Below the pieces are notes generated by a model, which ran no database searches, was not told where the DNA came from, and saw nothing but the letters and a program-made list of their open reading frames with translations. From Cupriavidus gilardii (GTDB lineage: Bacteria > Pseudomonadota > Gammaproteobacteria > Burkholderiales > Burkholderiaceae), in assembly GCF_013314895.1 (NCBI RefSeq), contig NZ_JABTYE010000011.1:62001-126000 (forward strand): a DNA stretch of 64,000 nucleotides. Reading direction: 5' to 3'. This document shows, piece by piece, positions 17,352-24,477 of this stretch. How positions within the stretch are numbered: position 1 is the first letter of the stretch; each line of letters starts with the position of its first letter. The translations under genes and the position numbers were made by a program.

Positions 17352-17369
17352 ATGCAATGCGTATTGCAT
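17352..17369. promoter_or_regulatory. palindrome, candidate RpiR operator
   Basis: ATGCAAT at 17352-17358 and ATTGCAT at 17363-17369 form a perfect inverted repeat around GCGT. It lies 9 bp upstream of the regulator start and 124 bp upstream of the M20 peptidase start. A further ATTGCAA occurs at 17382-17388. The position between divergent genes fits autoregulation plus control of the peptidase-Bug pair. Confidence 0.6.
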
Positions 17370-17492
17370 GATGATATCACCATTGCAACGATCGTTTCAT
17401 CGCCTGTTACCCGGCCCATTCACGCACGTTGCACAACGCGTTTCATCACGCCTTTCATCGCGTACCGTTCCCCGGCCGCGAACAGGAACCCC

Positions 17493-18653
17493 ATGCAGGA
17501 TAGAGAAGTAGCCCAGGGCGAACAGGCCCTGCTGGACTGGCTGCAAGGCCAGCAACAGGCGATGCAGGACTTGCTGCAGAAGATTGTCGACATCGACAGC
17601 GGCAGCCGCCATGAAGCCGGCGTGCAGGCCGTGGCCGAGGCGCTGCGCGCGCATCTGGAAGCGGCCGGCATTGCCGTGCATTTCCATGCGGTGCCCGGAT
17701 ACGGCGTCTGCCTCGATGCGCAGGTGTCCGGCTCCGGCGAGGGCCTGCCGGTCCTGCTGATGGGGCATATGGATACGGTCTATCCCGAAGGCACCGCGGC
17801 CAGGCGGCCCTTCCGCGTAGAGGACGGACGCGCCTATGGTCCCGGCGTCGCCGACATGAAATCCGGCCTGGTGCTCAATGTGTTCGTTGCCGAGGCGCTG
17901 GCGCGGCTGGGCCGCCAGGCGCCGCCGGTGCGGCTGTTCTTCTCGTGCGACGAGGAGATCGGTTCGCCGGCGACCCGCGAGCGGATCATGGCGGTTGCCC
18001 GTGAAGTTCGCGCCGTGTTCAACGCCGAGCCGGGCCGCGTCAGCGGCAACCTGGTGACGGGTCGCAAGGGTTCGATGGTGGTCAAGTTCGAGGTCGAGGG
18101 TGTGGCCGCGCACTCCGGCATCAACCACGCCCATGGCGCGAGCGCGATCGATGCGCTGGCGCGCAAGGTTCTCGAACTGCATGCGCTGACCGACCCATCC
18201 TCCGGCGTCACCACCAATGTCGGTTGCGTGCAGGGCGGCATCGTGCCGAACATGGTGGCGCCGCATGCCAAGGCACAGCTCGATGTGCGGTTCACCGCGG
18301 AAACCGATATGGACGCGCTTTACGGGCGCATCCGCGACATCATCGAAGCCGAGTCGATCCCGCGCACGCGCGGCCGCATCACCGACATGCGCCGCACGAT
18401 GCCGATGGCGACGACGCCCGCGTTCCTGCTGTCGCTGTATCAGCGCAGTGCCGAACGTGTCGGCTTCACCGTCGACGGCGAGTTCACCGGCGGCGCGGCC
18501 GACAGCGGCCTGACCAGCTCGGCCGGCACGCCGACGCTGTGCGGCACCGGCCCGGTCGGCGGCCATCCGCACACCGAGCGCGAATACTGCGAACTCTCCA
18601 CCTTCGTGCCACGGGCCCAGGCTCTGGCGCTTGCCGTTCTCGGACTCCGATGA
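17493..18653 (+). CDS. M20-family metallopeptidase (carboxypeptidase G2-like)
   Basis: A 386-residue zinc peptidase. Metal and catalytic residues are visible: H92 and D94 (MGHMDTVY), D121 (GPGVADMKSG), E154-E155 (SCDEEIGS), E179 (NAEPGR) and H360 (GGHPHTE). A dimerisation domain sits between about 190 and 300 (VEGVAAHSGIN, GIVPNMVAPHAKAQLDVRF). The layout matches glutamate carboxypeptidase/CPG2, enzymes that release C-terminal glutamate or other acyl-amino acids. No signal peptide, so it acts in the cytoplasm. AGGAA precedes the ATG. A Bug receptor follows, so it may hydrolyse an imported N-acyl amino acid. Probably controlled by the divergent RpiR protein. Confidence 0.9.
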   Translation: MQDREVAQGEQALLDWLQGQQQAMQDLLQKIVDIDSGSRHEAGVQAVAEALRAHLEAAGIAVHFHAVPGYGVCLDAQVSGSGEGLPVLLMGHMDTVYPEGTAARRPFRVEDGRAYGPGVADMKSGLVLNVFVAEALARLGRQAPPVRLFFSCDEEIGSPATRERIMAVAREVRAVFNAEPGRVSGNLVTGRKGSMVVKFEVEGVAAHSGINHAHGASAIDALARKVLELHALTDPSSGVTTNVGCVQGGIVPNMVAPHAKAQLDVRFTAETDMDALYGRIRDIIEAESIPRTRGRITDMRRTMPMATTPAFLLSLYQRSAERVGFTVDGEFTGGAADSGLTSSAGTPTLCGTGPVGGHPHTEREYCELSTFVPRAQALALAVLGLR

Positions 18654-18705
18654 GCGGCAGGCCCGCCTTCGAGCCAATTCACAAAACCATCCTGCCTTTC
18701 TGATC

Positions 18706-19704
18706 ATGCAGAATCTGCCCTTCTCCCGCCGCCGTTTCGTTTTCGGCCTGAGCGCCGCCGCCATTGCCGCCGCCGTGCCGCTTGGCGCCGTGGCGCAGGA
18801 AACCTGGCCCTCGCGTCCGATTACGCTGGTGGTCCCCTTCCCGCCCGGCGGATCGGTAGACATCATGGCGCGCCAGTATTCGGAGCCGCTGTCGCGCATT
18901 CTCGGCGTGCCCGTGGTCGTCGACAATCGTCCCGGCGCGGGCGGCTCGGTCGCGACCCAGGCGGTGGCCCGCAGCAAGCCTGACGGCTATACGCTGGTCG
19001 TCTCGTCCCAGAGCAGCCATCTGGCCAATCCGCTGACCCAGCCGCGGATCGGCTACGACCCGATCAAGGACTTCGAGAACATCGCGATCCTGGGCCGTCA
19101 GCCCAACGCGCTGGTCGTGCATTCCAGCCTGCCGGTGCGCACGTTCGCCGAGTTCGTCGCCTATTCGAAGAAGAACCCGGGCAAGCTGGACTACGGCAGC
19201 GGCGGTGTCGGCAGCATGGGGCAGCTGAACGTCGAAATGTTCAAGGCCAGCACCGGTGCCGTTGCCACCCACATCCCCTACCGCGGCGGCTCGCAGCTGA
19301 TCACCGCGGTGCTGAGCAACGAGGTGCAGTTCATTCTCGACAACCTGGTCATCATGCTGCCGCACGTCAAGGACGGCAAAGTCCGCGCGCTGGCAGTGGC
19401 CTCCGAGCAGCGGCTCGAGCAGCTGCCCGACGTGCCGACGCTCGCCGAACTGGGCCATCCGGAACTGAACCTGAGCTCGTGGACCGGCATCGCGGCCCCT
19501 GCCGGCACGCCGCAGCCGGTGGTGCAGAAGATCTACCAGGCGGTGCGCAAGGCCGCCAGCGATCCCGCCATGCAGGCCGCCCTGCGCTCGCGCGGCGTGG
19601 TGCCGCCGGAAGACATGGCGCCGGCCGCCTTCGAGCGCATGATGGCCGACCGGCTGCAGCGTTACGGCGAGGTGGTCAAGCGGGCGAAGATTTCGGCGGA
19701 GTAA
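18706..19704 (+). CDS. Bug-family (TTT) periplasmic substrate-binding protein
   Basis: A 332-residue receptor of the tripartite tricarboxylate transporter family. A twin-arginine-like signal (SRRRFVF then a hydrophobic run, cleavage near AVAQ at 31) precedes the mature protein. Family hallmarks are WPSRPITLVVPFPPGGSVD, VVVDNRPGAGG, KPDGYTLV, the IPYRGGSQ loop and PDVPTLAELG. Bug proteins bind carboxylates or amides with two ordered waters and pass them to TctAB, which is absent here. It follows the M20 peptidase by 52 bp and ends before a GAAA-capped hairpin. Confidence 0.93.
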   Translation: MQNLPFSRRRFVFGLSAAAIAAAVPLGAVAQETWPSRPITLVVPFPPGGSVDIMARQYSEPLSRILGVPVVVDNRPGAGGSVATQAVARSKPDGYTLVVSSQSSHLANPLTQPRIGYDPIKDFENIAILGRQPNALVVHSSLPVRTFAEFVAYSKKNPGKLDYGSGGVGSMGQLNVEMFKASTGAVATHIPYRGGSQLITAVLSNEVQFILDNLVIMLPHVKDGKVRALAVASEQRLEQLPDVPTLAELGHPELNLSSWTGIAAPAGTPQPVVQKIYQAVRKAASDPAMQAALRSRGVVPPEDMAPAAFERMMADRLQRYGEVVKRAKISAE

Positions 19705-19709
19705 TTGCA

Positions 19710-19731
19710 ATCGGCCCGGAAACGGGCCGAT
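19710..19731 (+). terminator. GAAA-tetraloop hairpin after the Bug gene
   Basis: ATCGGCCCG at 19710-19718, GAAA, then CGGGCCGAT at 19723-19731, a perfect 9-bp stem six bases past the stop codon. No T-tract follows, so it is a mRNA 3'-end hairpin or a poor intrinsic terminator rather than a classic one. Confidence 0.55.
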
Positions 19732-19904
19732 GTCCGTATGTCGTCGTGTGCCACAGCATCGTGGTCAAACGACGATGCCGATATCTCGCATCAGCCCTAT
19801 TACCGGACTTGGCCCGGCGGCCTGTGTGTCGTTTCGCACCGTCCTCGCCTTGATGATCTGGCTTCAATAGCGAGTGGCCATGGAAAGGCAGAACCGGGGG
19901 ACTC

Positions 19905-22268
19905 ATGAAGCCAGCGTTTCGGATGCGACACCACGTGTGGACAGCCGCCTTGGCGCTGCTCGGGTGCTGGCAAGCGGTGGCAAGTGGCGCCGAGCCCCGC
20001 GCGGCTTCGGCGCCCGCCGTCGCGCCGGGCACGACGGTCTCGCCGATCACCGAAGCCGGCACGCTGACCGGTTGTACCAATCCGATGATCGGCAGGAACG
20101 GCGACACCGGCAGCGGCAAGCGGGCGGTGTTCGTCGACGTCAACCGGATGCGGCCGGACAGCGATCCGGTTTACGAGAAGAACGCCATTTTCTGGATCTC
20201 CCGAGAAAACCGGCCGGGCCAGAGCGTGTTGATGAGCGGCGCGTTTACCGCGAACCGCAAGACCGTGCGTCTGGTCGCCCTGACACCCGGGATGACCGAC
20301 TGGCGCACCGCGGTCCGTGCCAGCGCGATCACGGTGCCGGCGGTCAATCTGAGTTCGACGGGTTTGACCTTCACCATCCCGGTCAATCTGAAATACGGTC
20401 CCTACGCCTACCGCATCGAGGACCAGGACCGCGCGGTGCCGGCGCTGGAAGGCATCGTCAATCGGCCGGAGATCCAGTGGATTCTCGGCACGCCCGATAC
20501 CGATTCCAGTCTGGAGGCGCCGGCGCATGAACTGGTCAATTGCGGCGCCGAGGCCGGCGGCAAGCTGCGGCTGTTCGGCAAGAACTTCAACGGCAGCAAG
20601 GAGGCCTATCTGCAATCGGCCGACAACCGGCTTTATCCGCTGGCCGTCGAGCACGCGGACGATACGGCGTTGGTGGCGGGCGTGCCCGCCGGCATGGCGC
20701 CCGGTTCCTACCACGTCTGGATCGGCTCACAGCACAAGGACCTGACCGCCGCGCTGCCGGTGCCGATCCGCATCCAACCCGCGCCAAAGCCGCCTGCCGT
20801 GGTGTCGTGCCCCGGACTGACGGGCGATGGTGTCACCGACAACGCCGTCGTGCTGCAAAGCTGTCTCGACAAGAACCGCAGCAATGGCGTGCGCACCGTC
20901 TTCAAGCTGCCGGCCGGGCAGTTCGCGATCTCGAGGACGATCGTCTTGCGTCGCTATCAGTATCTGGCCGGCGAGTCGGAGGACACAACCACCCTGCTTG
21001 GCAAGGCGAACAGCGCGGCGGCCACCCCCGCGTCATGGATCACGGGCGAGAGCCATTTCGGCATCGCCTCGCTGACGCTGCGCGCGCCGCATCGCGAAAC
21101 GATGCTGCGGGCCGCCGATCTGGGCAGCGACCCGCGCGCGAACGGCCATATCCTGATCCAGCGCGTCAATTTCGTCGTGTCGGCCGACTACACCAACGGC
21201 GCGCAAGGCGCGCAGCTGATCAAGATTGCCGGCCCGGACCTGCGCATCGTCAATTCGACGTTGAGCTCGCGCAAGACGATGTCGATCGACTACGGCGACG
21301 GCGTGCTGATCATCGGCAACCGGGCGACCAAGGGCGATTACGGCATCGCCAACAGCCAGAACGTCGTCGTGACCAAGAACCTGTTCGGCGCCCAGGACGA
21401 AATCAACGAGGGCGTGGTGATCGGCGCGAGCCGCCCGATGATCAGCGGCACCACGGCCAACGCCACGCGCAACTTCTATCTCGGCTACAACCTGTTCCGC
21501 AACATGACCTACACGCCGACCAACCAGTTCTTCACGACGGACGGCGGCGGCGGCGCGTATCTGGGCAGGCTCGCCGCCAGCTCGGCCAGTTCGGTGACGC
21601 TGGCGCGCGATCCGAACTGGGACATGGTCGGCACCAGCAATCCGGAAAACGTCGTGATGTCGATCGTCGCCGGCACCGGAGTCGGCCAGTACCGGCATCT
21701 GAAATCGATCAAGGGCCGCATGATGGAATTGGCGGCGCCATGGGATGTGGTGCCCGATTCGTCCTCTGTGGTCAACATCACCACGGGCTATCTGCGCATC
21801 ACCGTCAGCCATAACGAGTTCCGCAACATGCATGGCCGTGCGCTGAATTCGATCCTGTTCTTCGGTGGCGTGTTCGACAGCGTGATCGACCACAACTACA
21901 ACATGAACGCCGGCGACGGCATCGCCATCGCGGCCTATGGGCCGTATGGCGACAACACCTATCTGCCGACCTTCAATATCGATTGCCTCGATAACACCGT
22001 CGCCGAGGATGGCGACCCGGTCTTCGTGATGCGCACGGCCGCGCGCAACGTCACGCGCGGGCTGGCGGTGCAAGGCATGCCGGGGGCGACACTGTCCGGC
22101 ATTCTGGTTCGGGGCAATCGGGTCGCCAGTCCCGGCATGATCTTTTTCCCGAACAGCTTCAAGGACAATTACTCGATTCTGGTCGAACAGAACCAGGCGC
22201 GGGTCGAGCCGTGGTTCGGCGGGTCGAGCGGGCCGCCGGGGGCGATGATCCGGAACAACCGGCCTTGA
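19905..22268 (+). CDS. secreted pectate-lyase-like parallel beta-helix protein
   Basis: A 787-residue exported protein. The signal peptide ends near residue 29. Residues about 50-190 form a strand-rich N-terminal domain, 195-300 hold an IPT/TIG-like segment (GGKLRLFGKNFNGS, PAGMAPGSYHVWIG), and from 310 a right-handed beta-helix of the Pectate_lyase_3 type begins (GDGVTDNAVVLQSCLDK, LPAGQFAISRTIVL) with many Asn-rich rungs (IIGNRATKG, VTVSHNEFRNM). The GDGxTDNxxxLQ opening is typical of polysaccharide lyases, glycosidases and phage tailspikes. Which glycan is cut, if any, cannot be read. The nearest gene on the same strand is a Bug receptor, but 200 bp and a hairpin separate them. Confidence 0.78.
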   Translation: MKPAFRMRHHVWTAALALLGCWQAVASGAEPRAASAPAVAPGTTVSPITEAGTLTGCTNPMIGRNGDTGSGKRAVFVDVNRMRPDSDPVYEKNAIFWISRENRPGQSVLMSGAFTANRKTVRLVALTPGMTDWRTAVRASAITVPAVNLSSTGLTFTIPVNLKYGPYAYRIEDQDRAVPALEGIVNRPEIQWILGTPDTDSSLEAPAHELVNCGAEAGGKLRLFGKNFNGSKEAYLQSADNRLYPLAVEHADDTALVAGVPAGMAPGSYHVWIGSQHKDLTAALPVPIRIQPAPKPPAVVSCPGLTGDGVTDNAVVLQSCLDKNRSNGVRTVFKLPAGQFAISRTIVLRRYQYLAGESEDTTTLLGKANSAAATPASWITGESHFGIASLTLRAPHRETMLRAADLGSDPRANGHILIQRVNFVVSADYTNGAQGAQLIKIAGPDLRIVNSTLSSRKTMSIDYGDGVLIIGNRATKGDYGIANSQNVVVTKNLFGAQDEINEGVVIGASRPMISGTTANATRNFYLGYNLFRNMTYTPTNQFFTTDGGGGAYLGRLAASSASSVTLARDPNWDMVGTSNPENVVMSIVAGTGVGQYRHLKSIKGRMMELAAPWDVVPDSSSVVNITTGYLRITVSHNEFRNMHGRALNSILFFGGVFDSVIDHNYNMNAGDGIAIAAYGPYGDNTYLPTFNIDCLDNTVAEDGDPVFVMRTAARNVTRGLAVQGMPGATLSGILVRGNRVASPGMIFFPNSFKDNYSILVEQNQARVEPWFGGSSGPPGAMIRNNRP

Positions 22269-22301
22269 GCGCGGGCGCCCTGCCCTCGGCGAACGCCTTG
22301 C

Positions 22302-23063
22302 TTACGGCTGCGCCGCGGTGGTGCCGGCCGCTTGCGTGCGCATCGCGGTCAGCGCCCCCAGCGACAAGTGTGCGAACCAATAAACGAGAAACAGCATCCC
22401 TAGCACGCGGCCGATGGTGACGCCGGCAAAGGCTGCCGGTCCGGGCATCAGGAATGCGATCGCGCCGGAGATGGCCGCGGCGATCAGGCCGCTGAGGACG
22501 ATGCCGGCCAAGGCGACGCCGGCAAACGGCAGCCGCCACTGTTTCGTCAGCGCCGCAAATTCGCTGGCCGACGCGCGCCGGCGCAGCGCGACGTATGGCA
22601 GCAAGCGCATTGCCAGCCAGGCCTGCGCAGCGAGGTTGGCCGCCGCGTACAGCAGCGGAAAGTTGCCCAGAAACTGAATCAGCGCACACAGCACGATATA
22701 GGTGCCGATGTTGTTCGCCATCGCGCCGCGCAGGCCCGGCATGGCCTCCGGGGACCGAGTCGCCCCCGGGTAGTTGCGGTCGATCTGCGCCATGGCGCCC
22801 GGCATCGTCCATAGCGCTACCAGCAGGATCAGCCCCAACTGGTACAGCACCACCAGCAGTGTCTGGGCGACCCCGCCCGCGCCGCCGTACAGCGCCTGGA
22901 GCCACGGCGGCACGACACCGGTCATCAGCATGACCAGCGGCAAGCCCACATAGAGCGCACCGGCAATCAGCAGCACCACGACCGGGCCGAGGGCAAGCCT
23001 CAGCGCGCTCGAACTGACGAAACTGGCAAGCGCGGCACGAAAGGCGGCGAGCGAGGGCTGCAT
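22302..23063 (-). CDS. multi-pass membrane protein, unrecognised
   Basis: A 253-residue hydrophobic protein with about five or six helices: 22-45 (ALGPVVVLLIAGALYVGLPLVML), 62-86, 110-140 (NIGTYIVLCALIQFLGNFPLLYAA), 175-205 (GVALAGIVLSGLIAAAISGAIAFL) and 212-236. A conserved-looking WTMPGAMAQIDRNYPGATRSP segment lies in the central loop. I do not recognise a family; an EI24- or YIP1-like architecture is possible. MQPSLAAF at 23063 is chosen over an upstream start that adds an unstructured leader. It is downstream of the Zorya-like operon on the same strand, but with 80 bp between. Confidence 0.65.
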   Translation of the reverse strand: MQPSLAAFRAALASFVSSSALRLALGPVVVLLIAGALYVGLPLVMLMTGVVPPWLQALYGGAGGVAQTLLVVLYQLGLILLVALWTMPGAMAQIDRNYPGATRSPEAMPGLRGAMANNIGTYIVLCALIQFLGNFPLLYAAANLAAQAWLAMRLLPYVALRRRASASEFAALTKQWRLPFAGVALAGIVLSGLIAAAISGAIAFLMPGPAAFAGVTIGRVLGMLFLVYWFAHLSLGALTAMRTQAAGTTAAQP

Positions 23064-23144
23064 TGGCAAAAGCTTCAAGGGCAAAGTGCGGGAGCCTAGC
23101 ACATCGGCTCTGCTCCAACGCTGGCGAGCGAGCCGTGCGGCGCC

Positions 23145-23837
23145 CTAATCTTTCGGCTGCGTCGCTGGCCTGGCGCGCGATGGGCGCGTCTTGCCGCGCA
23201 CAGCCTTGGCCGGCCCATTGGCCGGCGGTGGGCCCCTGGTGTCGGCCGCACTGTCCCCCTGCAAGCGCTCCAGCCGCGACAGCGTATCGACATAGGACAA
23301 CAAGTGCTGCAGATAGCCGGGCGACAGCTCGCGCATTGCCGACAGCGCGCGGTGGATCAGGTGGTTCGAGTTCAGCGGTCCGGCGTTTTCCGGCACGCGT
23401 TCGAGCGACTGCCGCCAGGCGCGGTCGGCGCTGAGTCGGGTCCAGGTCCGACGGACATAATCGACCAGCTCCGGGTCGGGCTCAGGCGGGTGCCGGGGCG
23501 CGCTGGCGCCTGCTGCCGTGTTCGGGTCCTGCTTATCGGCGTCGCCTCGGAGTTCGCGCACCAATGCCGCCAGAGGACCGGCCGCGCGCCGGTTTTGCGC
23601 CGGCACCTGCTCTGGCTGGGCCGACTTGCCTGCCGCGCGATCCAGCACGGCCTGATAGTCTTGTACGAGACCGCTCAACTTGTCCTCGAGCCGGCGCCGC
23701 GCCTCGCCGCTGTGGGCCGGTACACGGCGGGCCAGTGCCTCGAGCAGGCGAAAGTGGACCGGGTCCGCCCGATCGGCGCCGCTGTCGCGCCATGCCGCGA
23801 TCCGCGCGAGCATGTCGTCGATGCCGAGGCTAGCCAC
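23145..23837 (-). CDS. DUF2894 protein, last gene of Zorya-like operon (ZorG-like)
   Basis: A 230-residue soluble protein, helical and charged, with a long Ala/Arg-rich N-terminal half and a C-terminal block (LVDYVRRTWTRLSADRAWRQSLERVPENAGPLNSNHLIHRALSAMRELS) that identifies DUF2894. The last 40 residues are Pro/Lys/Arg rich. The GTG at 23837 overlaps the end of the OmpA-type gene by 8 bp and is favoured over an internal ATG. DUF2894 proteins accompany DUF3348, DUF802 and OmpA proteins in Burkholderiales; as I recall this partner is called ZorG in type III Zorya. No catalytic motif is visible. Confidence 0.75.
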   Translation of the reverse strand: MASLGIDDMLARIAAWRDSGADRADPVHFRLLEALARRVPAHSGEARRRLEDKLSGLVQDYQAVLDRAAGKSAQPEQVPAQNRRAAGPLAALVRELRGDADKQDPNTAAGASAPRHPPEPDPELVDYVRRTWTRLSADRAWRQSLERVPENAGPLNSNHLIHRALSAMRELSPGYLQHLLSYVDTLSRLERLQGDSAADTRGPPPANGPAKAVRGKTRPSRARPATQPKD

Positions 23838-24477
23838 CGGACTTCCCTGTTCCCATCGACACGCGCGGGATCGGCGCGATCTCGACGCGGCGATTGCGCG
23901 CGCGGCCCTGGGCGTCCTTGTTGGAGGCAACCGGCTGCTGCGAGCCGAACGCCGCGGAAAAGACCAGCGACGCCGGCACGCCGGCATCGATCAGCGCGCG
24001 GGTCACGGTCAGTGCGCGCTGGGCCGACAGCTCCCAGTTGTCCGCGAACTGGCGATTGCCGTCGCGCACCTGGCGGTCGTCGGTGAAGCCGCTGACCATC
24101 AGGATCTCGTCTCGATTGCGCAGGTAGGTCTTCAAGGGTGCGGCCAGGCTCTTGAGCACCTCCTGGCCTTCCGGCTGCAATTCGGCCGAGTTCAGTTCGA
24201 ACAGCACGCTGCCGCTGATGCCGATGCGCCCGTTGACCAGCGTCACGCGCCCCGCCGCCAGCGGCCCGGCCAGCGCCTTTTCCAGGCTTTCGCGGCGATG
24301 CATTTCCTGCTGGCGCTGCTTGACCTCGTTGTCCAGGCGCGAGGCGAGTTCGAGCTGGATGCCGATCACGCCAAGCAGAATCAGCACGAAGGCGCCGAGC
24401 ACCACCGACATCAGGTCGCCGAAGACGGCCCATGTCGGTACGGTCGGCTCGACGCCGGCGTCGATCTCCTCTCTCAT
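23830..24477 (-). CDS. zorB: OmpA-family MotB-like protein (ZorB-like)
   Basis: A 215-residue protein with the plan of MotB, TolR and ZorB. A short cytoplasmic N-terminus is followed by one membrane helix (about residues 17-40) with an aspartate near its start, D21 in WAVFGDLMS, placed as the proton-carrying aspartate of MotB. A short linker leads to an OmpA peptidoglycan-binding domain (about 85-200): LFELNSAELQPEG, MVSGFTDDRQ, LSAQRALTVTRALIDAGV and NRRVEI. It would clamp the ion-driven channel formed with its neighbour to the cell wall. It overlaps the upstream MotA-like gene by 4 bp (ATGA) and the downstream one by 8 bp. Confidence 0.82.
   Translation of the reverse strand: MREEIDAGVEPTVPTWAVFGDLMSVVLGAFVLILLGVIGIQLELASRLDNEVKQRQQEMHRRESLEKALAGPLAAGRVTLVNGRIGISGSVLFELNSAELQPEGQEVLKSLAAPLKTYLRNRDEILMVSGFTDDRQVRDGNRQFADNWELSAQRALTVTRALIDAGVPASLVFSAAFGSQQPVASNKDAQGRARNRRVEIAPIPRVSMGTGKSGG

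Noticed and set aside
16434..17369. Upstream ATG at 17369 as the RpiR start
   Set aside because: It lies inside the palindrome, which is better explained as an operator in the leader of the start at 17342.
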